A stretch of DNA of 64,000 nucleotides from Burhinus oedicnemus (GCA_008921705.1 VFFE01007081.1:339449-403448), one strand, 5' to 3'. Positions 28,080-41,554 are shown, counted from the first letter of the stretch. Notes: generated by a model not told the origin, from the sequence alone. Program-made: numbers and translations.

Positions 28080-28520
28080 GAGACATCTGTGTCCCTCCCA
28101 GGTTTTTTGCATTCACTCCTGCCTCACTCTGGAAGACCCTTTCATCCACCCAACCTCCTACCATCAAAGAAGTTTTCAATACCAACCTCCTCTTCTCCCA
28201 TCACACTCAGTGGGTTCTCTTCTGTCCATTAACAGCTGGACAGTTTTTTCTCTGCTGTCTTACTTAGGGTTCCTGTTCCTGGTGATCTTTCCCTGCTCCT
28301 GGCAGAAGGCTCTTCTTGCCATCTCAAGGGGTTCCTCTGCACTGAACCATTTCTCTGCTGCTTTATACTGTCTGCTGCTTTGTCCCTAGCTATTCTGCCT
28401 TCCAGCCTTCCTATTATTTGTCTGTTTGCTCACGATTTTGCTTAATACTCAAGTCCTCCAGCCTTTCACTCATATTCACACTTCCATCTTTGAGCTTCAG
28501 TCATTTGCACCCTGTCTGCT
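28080..28520. other. Pyrimidine-rich strand-asymmetric block
   Basis: Over about 440 bases the plus strand is strongly enriched in C and T, with many cct, ctt and tcc words. This explains the 116-codon plus-strand frame at 28039-28389, which is Leu/Ser/Pro-rich and unlike any family I know. No tandem unit is visible. Confidence 0.5.
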
Positions 28521-28854
28521 CCTGCCACCCTTCCAGCTGTGTTTGGAAATAATGAGTCCCTAACAGCATTGATTGATTGCTTTTGTACAGAGTGCTTGAT
28601 CACATGAGATGCAAAACACAGGAGGGACAGTATTTTTGCCAGTGCTAATAGGCAATCCCAAAGGTTGCACAAGGTCCTAAAACTCTTTAAGAAGCCTTGA
28701 AAATTTATAAAGAATCCAATACTTCAATTTCATTGGTACGTTCCCTGTGTAAGGTCCTCTTTCTGTGCTTATATTGTATTACAGTATTACTAGTTGGAAA
28801 AAGAAATGTATTTTTCTTGATAAGGGGGGAAAGATGGGAAAGTAGCTAGACTGC

Positions 28855-29068
28855 TGACTCACTTATTTGGATAACTTAGTTCAAATCTTTCTGAGGCACA
28901 AGGTCCTCATGTGATTCTGAGTGAATAACGGTGTTTCTCTGTCCTTCCAGGCAGCATGAAAGGATTGAGGGGGTTTTCTTTCCTTGCTGAAGTGTTGTAA
29001 GGATGAATATATTGAAGGTTTTGAAGTGCTGTGTCACTACATCAGCGCTGCACTATAAGTGCCTAAGA
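28855..29068 (+). mobile_element. Possible MIR-like SINE remnant
   Basis: Parts of the segment follow the MIR order: an ACTTA..TCTGAGGCAC..CCTCATgTG block, then TTGTaAGGATgAAt, then a gaagtgct..cactataagtgcct end. MIR is an ancient tRNA-derived SINE shared across amniotes. The copy is very diverged and a chance resemblance cannot be excluded. Confidence 0.4.
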
Positions 29069-32000
29069 AAAAACGCAATTTATTACTCTTATCCCAAATG
29101 CCTAACAGCTTTCTGGTGGCATTAAGCAGACATGTTTTCAATAGCTTTGTTTAGCATATAGTCTCCTTTCTTTCACACAACAGTTCTATTTACATATTCC
29201 TCAGGCATAATTACAGAAATATGTTACAATATCTGACAGGGTGGAAAAGACCCAGGTTTCTGCAGCCCAAGAAAGATCATTAGAGTGATTTAGATTTCTC
29301 TTGGCTTTAAATAGGGCTGTCGATTCTATAGCTAAGAAGAACAGTTTGTAAACATCATTCATATTCTGAATGAGTATACATATCACGCTTTTGAGTCTCC
29401 TGATTTTCTTACCTCTCAGAAAGAAACGTGAAGGGTGTAAAATCCAGAAAAACGCCTTGGGCATCACTCCAAGTCCTTGTATGCTTTATACGAATATTCG
29501 TTCTTGCAACAGCTATTGGGACTTCATATAGGTAAAGGGGCTTCAGGGCACTGATGGAGGTCACATTTCGGTGACAACTTCGTGTAAGTGTTCCTAAGAC
29601 AGTACTGGCATTAGTCCAATACCTTGATTAAGAGAATTCTCATCTGGCTTCACAATATTATGAGGCATGAATTAGTCTCACAGAGAGGAGCAGACCAAGT
29701 TATGAACAATCTGGGTTTGCTTTGCCTCATTTTGGAAGGCTTAAAACCCAACACAAATATTATTTAAAGCCTTGCTCTAAGCTGCAGAACTATGTATATT
29801 TTCTCTTCAAGGAAGAAACGGAAAGGCTTCAGCATTTTCTCAAATTAAGTTAATGAAAACTTTGATCATGATTTTATTCACTGTAGGCGATTGCTATAAA
29901 CCTGTTTTGCATATGATACCCAACAATAAAAAAAAAGTGCACACCTTCAAACAAAAAACTCTCACACACCCACTTTTCTCAGTGTAGGGATGTTGATAAT
30001 TGCAGTTGAATTCCTTTTAAAAAATAAGAAAAAGGAAAGACAAAAAGGTCTATACTTTTCCACAACTTTATGGTAGTTTGTGTTTATGCTATTTTTTGCT
30101 GATGATCACGCAGAAGACTGGTAATAAACTACAATTTCTTCAATAAAACTGTTCCCCTCACATTACACACACATTGCTTGTTTTCCAGAAAGACTGATGA
30201 AATAAAAAAAAATTGACTGTTCTTGATAAAAATCATTTGGTATAGCATGTTACAAGGACTTTGAAGTGCATTCAACCCAGAAAATATGTCATACTTTGAA
30301 TCTGCCAGCCTTGAGAATGTCTCTTTAATTTTTAGCCACAGACATTTTATCACAATGGATAAAAACAGACGTGTAAGTAACCTGAAAAATTAGCTTTGTA
30401 GAGAGCAACTTTAGGCCATTTATAATCACAAAAAATAACGACAGCAACAACTTCCCCAAAGACTTTGTAGATACTGGAGACTTGCACCATTTTGTTCATT
30501 TTAATCAGCATGTTTCATGTCACAAATGCTCTGTCAGCTTTTTGGGAAGCCCTCCTTACAGCCTGCCACCTGTCCCACGGCAGCAGAAGAGGCTGTGGTG
30601 ACTAGGGTGTGGGGGACACACTGTCGGTCAGGGCTGCCAGTGGGAAACAGGGGTGTTCTGGAGCACCTAAAGCATCTGAAGCTGGAGCTTTTTGATTAGA
30701 GAGGTTGTCCCTGGAAGTGCAATTTACTATTTAAATCTGTCAAAGGTTCTTAATGAGAAAGTTTAATTGCATCATTTGGAAAGTCTTTCCTGAAGAAAGA
30801 CGAGTCTTTTTAACGGCTTAGCTCAAAGATGGCCGGTTCATACAGTGTTTTGGCTATCTACAGTTTCATTATATAAATGGCATTGAAAATAAGGCAGGGA
30901 CGTGTTTCTGCATTTCTCCCTTCCTTTGCTTTTATTTGACAATTAAGTCTAGGGACAGGAAGTTTACGCTCCAGGCTTTGTGCCCTTTTAGTTCTGCTCA
31001 ACTCATGGCAGAAGTTGCTATATCTGGACACCCCCCTGCTGATCTCCCGGCTGCCCTTTGCTGCCTTTGATGGGATGCAGGCATCCAGCCATGGCAGCAG
31101 CTGGAAGGTGGGCAGGACAGGGATGGGTTTTGCAAAACTTTTGGGGAAAAAGCAAATCTCTCTGGCAACCTGTGCAGCTACTCCAGCTCTCCTAGATACC
31201 CCAGCACCATCCACGTGCATACCCTGCTGCTATCACAAACCCATCAAGTCCAGACAGCCCCCCCATGCACACCTTTCCTACCACCCCAACCCACACGCTT
31301 ACCCCGGCAGCCCTAGGCACCCCCTCTGATGTACTCAGCACTGGCAAAGTTTGTGTTTATCTGTGTCTTTTCCTAACACTGTTTGCAGAAGGGCAGATTA
31401 ACCATAAACTGAAATTAATTGGCATGTAAAATTATTTGAAAAATGCAAATTAGTCCATTAAATCATTTAAAATGTCATGCATAGTGCAGCACAAAATTTG
31501 GCAGGGAGAAGGGATGATTATCACAGGTAGGCAGGCCAGCAGATGGCTGAGTGCTTGGGAACACTGGCTGTGAGGAAAGGATGTTGTTCATAGCTCCTGG
31601 ACTGCCTCTTTCCATGTTAATAAACAACTACTAGTACAGTAATGGAAATGCCTGTCAGCTCTTTTTGCTCCACTGCGGAGCCCACTAACATAACAGCGAT
31701 ATTTGCATAGGCACAATGCTACCACATGCTTATCTCCACAGGGTCAGTTTAAACTTTAATGTTTCCAAAGCTCGTAAAGGGAAACTGGTAAAGTGAGTGG
31801 TGCTTTTAGTGGGAGAGTAATGATGCCCGTTTAGTTCTCACATTTAAGCTCCTACGGAGTGTTTTCATAAATGTTAGGTTTAGCTAGATATGGTGAAAAC
31901 GATTTCTGTACAATTGCTTCTGTATGTTGCACAGTAGTTCAGGTGGACTGTGAGATGTGGTTATATTGCACCAGTCTTTTTGTTCGTACTGTTTGCTGTT

Positions 32001-32833
32001 CCTTGGTGATTCAAGAAAACAGGAAACATTTTAATTGCACTGAACGTTATGGTTCCTAAGGGGCTGGATGGTGCCTGTGTGGGAATGTGCACAGCGTCTG
32101 GTTAGAGAGTTGTGCAGTTCCTACAGTGCAGAAAAAGGAACCATAAGCTATAACCAGATGGGATCAACCTCAGAAAAGAAATTGGGGCATCAAGCAGGTG
32201 GCAGATGGAAACGGCCTATGTAACAAAGTCCAGATGGTCAGAGCTGCAAATATGCTGTGCTGGGAAGGCTGGACCTTCATTCCAGGACCCCTGGCATCTG
32301 TATTTCTTCTTACAGTCAGCCTGATTTCAGCCTGGGTTCAGGCTGCTCACAACACTGGTCTTATTCCATCCCACCAGCAGGATGGGGAGGTCTTCAAAGG
32401 AGAACCATGGGTCCTTGTGAGTGCTTGAGAGGGTGATCTCAAAAATGGGGGTGAGAAAGTCTTCTCGAGAGGAGAACTAGGAAGGAAGGTTGCTGCAGTG
32501 CTGGCCCTCATGACACCCTTCCTGCTAGGAGTGACGGCAGGCAGCAGTCTCAGGTTTGAAGGTGTCCTGTTGGTCAGACCACACTCAGAGCAAGGACTAG
32601 CAGTTGTCCCTGAAGGAAAAAGTCTTGCTTGGAAGCAGGAGGATAAGGTGGAGAGAGTCCAAAATGAAGCTTTTGTCTGAAAGGGACAGTGCTTGTATTT
32701 CCTCTAATTAATAGAGTACACATCCCACAAGCCAGACATCCAGTGAGAAGGTTACCCCAAGTATCATGGTAACCTTCCCTGGAACAGGTGCAATACATAA
32801 AGTACCTTCAGGCATTTATATCCATTGATTTCT

Positions 32834-32960
32834 GTGGAGATACTCAAAACCTGACTGGACATGGTCCTGAGCAACCTGGTTGCAGTGGCCCTGCTTTAGC
32901 AGGGGGTTTGGACTAGACAATATCTAGCGAGTCCTTCTAACCTCAACCTTTCTAATTCTT
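32834..32960 (+). mobile_element. CR1 LINE 3' tail
   Basis: Plus-strand CR1 tail. It reads gagatactcaaaacc, then a block around ggtcctgagcaacctgg, then ccctgctttagcaggggg and ggactaga, and ends in the decayed ccttctaacctcaacc-tttctaattct terminus. Only the last ~130 bases of the element are present. It is one of four plus- or minus-strand CR1 tails in the window with no usable coding part. Confidence 0.88.
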
Positions 32961-34614
32961 AGTTTAGAAGCAGACATAAGCTGTAGTAACAAAACATCAT
33001 CTGCAACTTTTAAAAGGTTAAAAAAAAAGCTTTGAAAAACAAAATAGACAAAGTGCCAGGTGGTCAGCATGATATTCTCACAGACGAGATTTATGGCATT
33101 ATATATTTGAAATCAGACTTCTCCATGTCTGCCTACTGAAAGTAACAGTTCTGCCATGAAGTGCTCTACAAAAAGACAAATTACTTTCTGTGGCACAGAG
33201 CACATAAGCTTCAAGATAATTTCTAAAACTGGATTCTTGGATCAAAGTGAATATAAACCTCATGATTTCATCTCTTTCTCAGTCTGAACAGGAGAATATT
33301 GTCTAACATGGGATCACATGAAAACTTTTAGAAGTCAGGATTGTACTAATCAGTATCTCTTTAAACAAAAAGATATTGTCAAAAGAGTAGCAGATTATGC
33401 AGCTAACAGAAGATATGTCAATATAAAATTAATGTTCAGTATTATTTATACCTATACTTAGGGTTTATCCTTTCAATGTCAAACATGAAATTAATATTTC
33501 TCTTTCTCCCACTAACTTGCTGTGTAATATTCATCATGTTACAACTTCACTGAAGTGAAAGTAACCTAAGAGACACTGTACATATTTCAAGTCAGTTTAT
33601 GCATTGTTGTAAAATTATTTTTTTACTGGTGTCTGATTTAGAAGTTTATCTAGCTTCATAGGCTTTCCGTAAGTGTGCTTAGTTTTAATTGTAAGTACAA
33701 ACAAAAAGTGATGTTGGAGTGCTGGGTTTTTTTGTAGTAATCCATTCATAATAAATATGTAAGTGGCATTATATGAGAAAAAGGTCAATCTGATCACTGA
33801 CAGTTTCTAAGTTTTTTGCATGAAGTTCATCTTAGAAATCTTTGCGCAACCTATCTGCATGCTATAAACTAATACTCTCTAGCACTTTTCTAAAGATGTC
33901 CTACAGACCCATCAAAGGACTGTATTTCAGATAATTAGAATTTTCTCTCCCTGTGACAATTTCCATTGAAACCTCAAAAAAGTATAGATAAGCAGTAAAT
34001 ACAAATGAAAAAGACAAGAATCTGAGGTAGCTCTCAAATCTCATGGCATAATAGGTTTCTTTCTTACATGTGACAACATTAATTATCATGACTGCTTAAC
34101 ACCATGACTCAGTTTAAGGCTTTCAAAGTGCTTTTAAATTATTGATTGAAAGGCAGAAAGGAGCAACCAATGGTTGAATATTACTTTATACTGCAGAAGT
34201 AATAGCAATTTAAACTGCAACCCACAAATGAACATGTAAAAGGAGTATTTTGCTGAGCAAGGGCTTGACAAATAAGGAGGCAGCCCCCAGCCCTGCATAT
34301 TATTGATTTTTCTCTCATTTTAAACACTATTAGTCCCCATTGCTCAGAATGACATACACAGTCATTGCTGTTAGGAAGCAATGGAGTTTCTGTTCAACAC
34401 AGTCCTTGACATGAAAAAGTCAATGCAACAGCATTTGTCAAAGGAAAATGAGATGTTACTGAATCCTTTGAGGCAGCATTTGACCTCTTCCCCACCCAAA
34501 GAACCTGGTCTAAGGAAAGAACCTCATCTAAGGAAACTAGAGGAGGGCTGGTGCTGGTAAGGTCTAATGCATACACAATTCTTAAAAACCGCACTTTCTA
34601 TTCTGGGTATGATT
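32961..34614. other. Unannotated AT-rich stretch
   Basis: About 1.65 kb of AT-rich sequence. Short minus-strand frames (33615-33797, 33901-34089, 34181-34381) have the random hydrophobic composition expected of AT-rich DNA. Nothing recognisable is present. Confidence 0.6.
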
Positions 34615-35560
34615 GCAGTTAGTATTACTTTGGGATTAAGGTTGGGAAATCATTGGGTGCTCTGTTCCTGAATCCTGTAAGACCTCTGACAATATAAGGT
34701 TTGTGTATATCCAGAAAATTCAATCATATTCTCTTTCAAAATGTGATTTCCCTCATTGCTTGATTCTCCATTGTCCTTTTAGACAGGAGTACTATTTCTG
34801 ACCAGTAATCAATATCTGCTGTTAATTCTTATTGTAGGATTGGAGCCAACATATAATTAAGATTAGGACTGTAGCCTAAGGGTGCTATGTTCTCTTTTAT
34901 CATCAATATCAACGCATTGCCTGTAACTAAGCTTAGATCTATGGGTTATGGTTAAGAAATCTAAAGTCTAAAAATCCTATTTTATTCTTGGATTGTTCCC
35001 AGCCTGCAAAGTAAGAAGTGCTCATTCTGATAAGGACTTTTACTGTATTTTCATTTTAGTGATCCTCTGGCTATGATAAGGTAAGGATTATGGTTGGGAA
35101 TATAGTCAATATGGGAAAAATCTGAATACACAAAAGCCTAGTTTACTTCAAGGTTCTTCAGAGTTTCCAGAGACAAATAGAAAAATTCTCACAGTTATTG
35201 CTGCTGTCTTCTAGTAGCAGATTTTTACCCAAGGATACAAGTTCGAGTTAGGATTGTGGTGACATTTCAGCAATTTAAGGGTCCCATAAAGGTCAAAAAA
35301 TCAGGAAAAAAAATTGGGATTGGGCATTATGTTCTGTTTTACAATAGGCTTTGACACCCTGAGGGTAATAATGTTAGTGCCACAGATGTAATTAAGGTTA
35401 GGGATTGTAAAATAGAAAACATCAACCATCCAATCTACTGAATGGTTCTGCACATCCTGAAAAGATGGAAAGAAAATAGGTGTAAGAATAAGGCCAAGCC
35501 CTTAATCTTACACATTTACATGGAGTAGCTTAAGATCAGAACTAGAGTCAGGGTTCAGGC
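34615..35560. repeat. Degenerate, irregularly spaced G-rich repeat
   Basis: A motif close to ATTAAGGTTAGGGATTGT recurs at about 34634, 34855, 34944, 35081, 35246, 35391 and 35544, spaced 90-220 bases apart. A companion block (tgctatgttctcttttat-like) recurs at about 34658, 34883 and 35325. The bases before the copies at 34855 and 35391 also match (gagccaacatata against gtgccacagatgta), so whole units seem to be duplicated and decayed. I do not recognise a named satellite or transposon. Confidence 0.5.
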
Positions 35561-37020
35561 TTTGGAGCATGTAGCATAAAAAGCTGTACTTTTTGCTGGG
35601 TTAGTTAAAGCCTTTGGCATTGAAAAGAAAGCTCATAAACACCAGTAATATTTTTATATTACTATATTATTTGATTTCCTAGACATCTTGGCTGACTACT
35701 AAATAAAAGATGACAAGAGAGTGAACTCAAGCATTGGTCGCTGAATCATCCCTAAGGCTTATCAGCAGCTTGTTAACTCTTTCCTCACCTGCTCCAAATG
35801 ACACTCTTCAAGACAAATTTGGTGTGTGATTCTAGAGATAGATTACTCCATGGGCAATTCCCCAAAGGGCAGGATGGGCAGGACTGCAGGGAACAGCAAG
35901 TCTGCCTCTTTCTGCCCTACATAGTCCTCCAAAACCAGTTCTTAGCCTTTGCACCAACTCCTGCTTTCATTCCTGACCACACAACACATGATTTACATTT
36001 CTGTTACAGAAACACCAGCTCTAAACACTTCTACTGCTAGCCTAGAGAGTAACAGTTCTTGAAGGGAAGGCACATAGCTATGTGTAAGCTAATACTGATG
36101 AAACTTTGCCACTAAAATTAGGTCTGCTGCTTTACATCTCATCTGAGTCATTGGAAGCATCAAACATTTTGAAGAAAGAATCTTGGGGGAAAGTTCCCGA
36201 AAAGTCTGTCAAATTAATATGATGGCAAAAGCTGCATGAAGATATGATGACTTAAAGTAATTCCATCGAAAGCATGCCCTTAGAACAAGGATATGACTGC
36301 TTAAATTACTCTGTTGGTTTAATAGCCAAGAGCACCTCAGAAATGCCCCAAAACTCAATTTCAGCAAAAATCCCTCCCTGCCCCAACAAGTTTATTTTGA
36401 GATGTCGTGAAGGGCTGAGACAGCAAAGGGAGCTCTGTACTGAAAAAATGTAAAGGGAAAAAGAATAAAACCTGGACTCATACCTCCAATGCTCGATATT
36501 GAAAACAGCTAACCCAAAATGTGATCTTTGTAAGTGCCCTAAATGCTTTCACCTGACAAAAAATCTTGTAATCTGCTATACTAAGGTCATTTAAAAAACA
36601 GAGAAATTCAGATGGATGACTGAGGTATTTTTCAGTGTGTGATCCCCTCTCATAGCTGAATGAGATATTGAAATCAGAGAGGTACAGCTGCAGCTAAGCT
36701 ACCCAGTAGCACTAGCTACAAAACGAATACAATTTATAAATGCATTGTACCTGTTATTGAAATCCTCCACATTTAAAGCAAAACTTAAGTATTTCAGAGT
36801 AAGTAGTCCATGAAATCTGTCCTCAAATTCTGTTTCGTCTGACTACAAATTGTCTTCATTGTGCTATACATGAAAATTGAGCTGAGTTTTTCTTAGTCTG
36901 TGTGCTTGAAGAAAAATGAGCCAGAAGCATTTTCCAGAGAGCCACCAGTTTCAGCACTCCATTACCCTTTCTTATGGTGAAAACTCTCTTTCTGAGCCAC
37001 AAGTACAGGCTATATATCTT
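35561..37020. other. Unannotated non-coding stretch
   Basis: About 1.46 kb with no recognisable gene or repeat. The 80-codon plus-strand frame at 35798-36040 does not resemble a known family. Confidence 0.6.
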
Positions 37021-37290
37021 AAAATCATAGAATTGCCTAGGTTGGAAGAGACCTTTAAGATCATCGAGTCCAACCATAAACCTAACACTGCCAAAACCAC
37101 CACTAAACCATGTCCCTCAGCACTGAGTCTACCCGTCTTTTAAATATCTCCAGGGATGGCGATTCCATCACTTCCCTGGGCAGCCTGTTTCAATGCTTGA
37201 TAACCCTTTCGGTGAAGAAATTTTTCCTAATATCCAATCTAAACCTCCCCTGGCGCAACTTGAGGCCATTTCCTCTTGTCCTATCTAGTA
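37021..37290 (-). mobile_element. CR1 LINE 3' end
   Basis: Reverse-oriented CR1 tail that starts at aaaatcatagaatt. It continues through ggttggaagagacc and tcgagtccaacc, then into the C-terminal ORF2 codons read on the minus strand (DRTRGNGLKLRQGRFRLDIR, then KNFFTERVIKH). The coding part is close to the usual CR1 consensus, so this is a younger copy than the one at 6249. Similarity stops near 37290, giving a 270-base truncated insertion. Confidence 0.93.
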
Positions 37291-37957
37291 CCATACACCA
37301 AGACACCCTACAGTGGGAGAAACCTCTAATTTTGCTATGATGCCAGACAGCATCTCCAACACAATTTAGAGGTGGTGGTAGCAGTTGACCAGGGGATTGA
37401 TAAAGGGAATGCATTTTTCAGCCTCTTAACAGTTAGTCTCAAAATGCTACATTTGCGTAGTGACAGAAATTCATTATCATCTGATGACTGTAGGCTGTTG
37501 GTACCATATGTGACAAAGGTTGATTTTAATCAGTTTCTGTCACACTGAATCCTCCGCTATGGTTAACACAGCAGCAAAAATGCCAAGGGCCAAAGAATAA
37601 TTGAGGATGAAGTACCTACATGCCTACAACTCAGGCTGTAGTTCTTCAGTATCAAAGCTGAGCTTCTTTGATGGAGCAAAATGAAAGCTTTTCCATTGTC
37701 AGGTCCTGCAGGACAGAGGTTCTGCAACTCAATAGAGTATTATGATGGCATAAGGCATTAATTTTACCTCTTTGTGCATGGGTTTCAATGCATTTGCAGG
37801 CATCCATGTTCACAAATATGAACAGTTATCCCAGTTTTGTGTATACGCTACCAGAACTGTACCCTTTAGGCCTTTGTTGCCCGTATATGTGGCTAGATGG
37901 CTATCTAGTTGTGTGGACAAGTAGAATGGAAAATAATCTGAGTGTGTGTAGTTATTA
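37291..37957. other. Unannotated stretch between CR1 and LTR
   Basis: About 670 bases with no recognisable feature. Confidence 0.6.
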
Positions 37958-38485
37958 TGGTTTGAAGAACCCACAACAATTTATTATTTAGACAATTATT
38001 CTATCACCTGGTGACCCCTCCCCACCTGGGAAAGGGAATCGGGAAAAACAAGGAAAACTGATGATTGAAATATAAACAAATTTAATAGGCTAAATATACT
38101 AAAGAATTAACATTAATAATATTGAAGAATCAATATTGATCCTGATACCAATATAAAATATACAAGGATTACACTCAGCCCATTCTATCAGTAGGAAACT
38201 GTGCCCTCCCAGTAGTGGACAGCAAGTGTCGGATACTGTGAGCGCTATGGCTTTGGGAGGAAGCAAAGGTCTCAGGGGTCCGGCACTGGGGCAAGAAGTT
38301 CTCAGGATCACAGCCATCACAGAAGAGCAAAAAACCCCTCTGCAAATTTTCTACTTTATATTGAATGTGATGTTCATGGTATGAAATAATGCTGTTGGCC
38401 AGCTTGGGCCAAGTGCCCGAGTCTCGCTCCTCATCCCTGCACCTGGCGAGCTCAAAAACACTGAGACCTTGAAACCCGCATCCCA
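37958..38485 (-). mobile_element. Endogenous retroviral LTR (solo, decayed)
   Basis: On the minus strand the segment has LTR architecture. It starts TGGGATGCGGG near 38485 and has a promoter block at 38354-38403 with a TATA-like TATAAA at 38360-38355. A polyadenylation signal ATTAAA follows at 38086-38081, then a U5-like GGTGGGGAGGGGTCACC stretch, and the end is CAAACCA at 37958. The promoter block matches those of the LTRs at 41560 and 63116. No internal retroviral sequence flanks it. Ends are tentative because a clean target duplication is not visible; GTTAT occurs at 37951 and 38492 but would imply non-TG/CA ends. The 103-codon frame inside it (38175-38486) is not a gene. Confidence 0.75.
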
Positions 38486-41400
38486 TAACTGGTTATAAAG
38501 TAAAGATTTTCACAAATTCAGACACTAGAGTCTTCTAAAAGTACAGTTTTCCCTAGCATTAGATTAGACGTTACTAAAAAGTAAAATTCCTGAAAGAGAA
38601 ATTAATCCTGTGTTGCTCAAACCAGGACAGTAGTCCATACTGAACAACAAAAATAAGCACATTTCTATGATTTAGTAATAGGCTGAGCAGTCAGTTTTGT
38701 ACTCATCTGAAACCTTCAGAAATGCTGAGCAAGATGTCTAGCTCTCTAGACCATTTTATGCATTATGAAAACAGCAGAACACCCACCTGCTTGCAGCTGT
38801 CTGCATGTCAGTGTGGCAAGATCACTTGTGTTGCAGAATCAATAAAGGTTTCAAGCACCTAGCTCAGGATTTTTGAGATACACTCAGAAGATTAAATAGG
38901 TAAAGCATATTTTTACTCCTATTGTCTAAACTGAGGAGGTATTTTACAGCCTTCGTTACTGTGGCAACACTACCACCCACATAAAGGAGCTGTAGCCACC
39001 CAACAGAGAATTCTCCGGGGAAACTTTTCCATTGCTCTTGTGGAAAGCTCCTGTTGTTTCACTCTGCATTGCAGAGTAGGTATTTATCTGTGGGGTTCCT
39101 CCTGGATCTGTCCCCAGTGTGCCATTTACCTGGGGTAACAGCTGTCTGATACAGAGAGGAATTCTGCACAGCGTTACAGCAATTCTGAAACAGCTGGCAA
39201 ATACCATAAGATCTCAACGGTAATGCATTTCCACATACAGACCCAACAGAGTCCACTACATATAGCCATATTTACCTAGTTAGCTACTTAGGGCTTTTTT
39301 TTTCCCTCAGGTCTGCTTGCATCTCTTTTTCCTGCTTTTGCTCTTGCATTCTCTGCTGTTGCCTTCCTCCCATTTTCCATCTCCTCTTCCCACTCTGCAC
39401 TTCCTTCTGCTCCCCCCACTAGACTCTCCATGGTGAATATCTCTGACTTTGTAAGTCGTTGTTGCAAACAACCCTAATTCATAAATTAAATTCTGTGTTG
39501 ACTGCCCTGAGAGTTTAGTCGGTTCTCAAACTCTGCATAATTTCCAACTTTGCTGTAATTAAATGTAATCATAATGTAAATGTTATTTTCACCATGTTGC
39601 TCACTTAACATTTTTTCTTCCACCTGAAACTATTATTTTAAGAGGCAGAATACATCCAACTTTAATATAGTTTATTCAAAAGCTATCTTAATCTGACCTA
39701 TTTCACTCAGTTTTCAGGCAAATTAATTATTGCCTATGAAGTTTTCTCTTAAATATTTTCCTCAACAATGCTAGATAGCTCTCTTGAAGCTATTTCAATT
39801 CTGTCTCTATTTTCACTCTTTGTAGTCCAACTTTCTTCTCTACTTACAAATTGTTTTTTCTGTTACTGATACTTCCTAATGTAAGACAAAAGAAAGTCAC
39901 AGAAGAGGCACTGACCTAAATATTACCCCTTGAATTACTTTTCTATAAACTAACCATATTTTATCAAGGTTCCGACAATGCCTTGGTTTCCCACTTTTCT
40001 TCTGGACATGGGGGAAAAGCAGAGAGTAAAACTTGTGTCTCCTTTTTCATGTGAGCGACATAGCCATTAGGTTAGCGGGAAATCCTATCCTGCAGGCTTC
40101 TCCTCCCAGCTCCTGGATCCAAGGTCCCCAGCCTAGCCGCAGAAGTGACCCATCTTCAACCAGTTCAGCTAGTCCTGCCCTGGAGGGAGAGCAGAAGTGA
40201 CCATGAGGCCCTGCAGACAGACATGGGAAATGAATTTCAGACTCCTGTTTCCCACAGAAGTTATTGCTATCCTGTTACACGCCAGTGGGAGGTTGAAAGT
40301 GGCTATTTCTTTTCCTTCCAGCTGTGTTTTGTGAGACAGCTTTGGCTGCTACTGGTTGCAGAGGGATTGCAGTCCTATCAGTATGTTTCACGTGCTTTGA
40401 AGATACCTTGTGAGAACATGTTTCTCAGGAGACTGAAAATGTAAATTTTTTTTTTCCTCCAGTCAGATGTAACCGGAACCTTACGAGATTGAAAGAGACC
40501 ATCATCAACAGTGGTCTACAAGAGACTTAAAAGTACAACACAAGCTGAGTTTTGGGAATAACCTGGGATGTTTCAAAAATTGTTCTTCGATGTTTATTTG
40601 CATGCGGCAAGGGAAAAAATAAAGCAACAGCAAATCCAGACCTCAGATCTTTCCTCGTTATCAGCCTGTCCTACCATTCTACAGTGCCTGCTTACAGGAA
40701 ATCGCCTTCTGTCCTTGTTCAAGCTCTCTTCTCCGCAGTACAATGGGCAATTGGTTTTGAACATTATTCTGCAAAGCAAGAAGAGTTTACAGGTATTTTT
40801 ATAGTAGTTAAAAGAAACAAAAGAAAATCCCTCTGTGACTTGTACATTAAATCAAGGAGATACTCCAGAAGTTTCTAACTTCTTCCTTTATTAAGGAAGA
40901 ATAGTATTTTACCATATGGGACAATGAGGAATGATATAATTAATCATATTTATTTCAAATCAAAAGGAAAATATTTCCATAACCCTGGAGCAGGAAATAA
41001 TTTGTAATTATAATAATTATAGAAGAAATAGATGTAAAATTATACACAAGTTTTCAGCAGTGCATAAAGCCAGTAGGCTGGGAATTTACTAGTGCTATGG
41101 GAGACATTCATTAAAGCTTTCATGTATTGGTATGATACACCATAATTACTTTAAGAAGAATAGTATCTCATTACAGATAATTACTCCCATTTCAAGTAGC
41201 TTCAGGCTATTGAAACTAACAAGGAGAACTCTGTGGGTGCTGGGTGTAACCTGGTGATGCACAGGTTTCATCACTAGCCATTAGGAGCTCCATGGCACAA
41301 ATGACCTTATGGCCTTGGGTACTCACTACTGAAAGGAAACTGATGGCAGGAGTTTTGGTGAGCATCACCCACGTGTACCAGTTTCCAGCACGTGCGCTGG

Positions 41401-41554
41401 TGTTATGCAAACATCTCAGCAACCTAAACAGCTGGATTTTTTAAGTATACATTTGTGACAACAGTGTTGAATTATCTGCATGCATTTTGTTTAACTAATT
41501 GTGTTCTTATGGAAAAATAGTCTCCAGAAGCTGTTTTCCATCCATCTGCCATTA
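38486..41554. other. Unannotated non-coding stretch
   Basis: About 3.1 kb. It contains a pyrimidine-rich block at 39296-39425 that starts with a strong acceptor-like tract (ttttttttccctcag). It also holds AT-rich partly palindromic sequence at 40935-41040. The open frames near 40145-40880 overlap in several frames and match nothing I know. Confidence 0.6.

Larger units (their letters stand above)
19543..32833. other. Unannotated non-coding stretch
   Basis: About 13 kb without a recognisable gene. Minor items listed separately are a CRE-like site (21519), a weak old CR1-like tail (24440), a pyrimidine-rich block (28080-28520) and a MIR-like remnant (28855). GC-richer patches at 22840-23060 and 30990-31330 give open frames on both strands, probably because stop codons are scarce there. 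A possible conserved non-coding element is at 31380-31500. Confidence 0.6.

Noticed and set aside
28039..28389. 116-codon plus-strand frame
   Set aside because: It is a by-product of the pyrimidine-rich block, giving Leu/Ser/Pro-rich low-information sequence.
30858..31329. Open frames of 104 and 120 codons on opposite strands
   Set aside because: Both strands are open because the patch is GC-rich and stop-poor. Neither peptide has recognisable domains.
38175..38486. 103-codon minus-strand open frame
   Set aside because: It lies wholly within the LTR's U3/R region, overlaps the TATA box and promoter block, and does not resemble any protein family.
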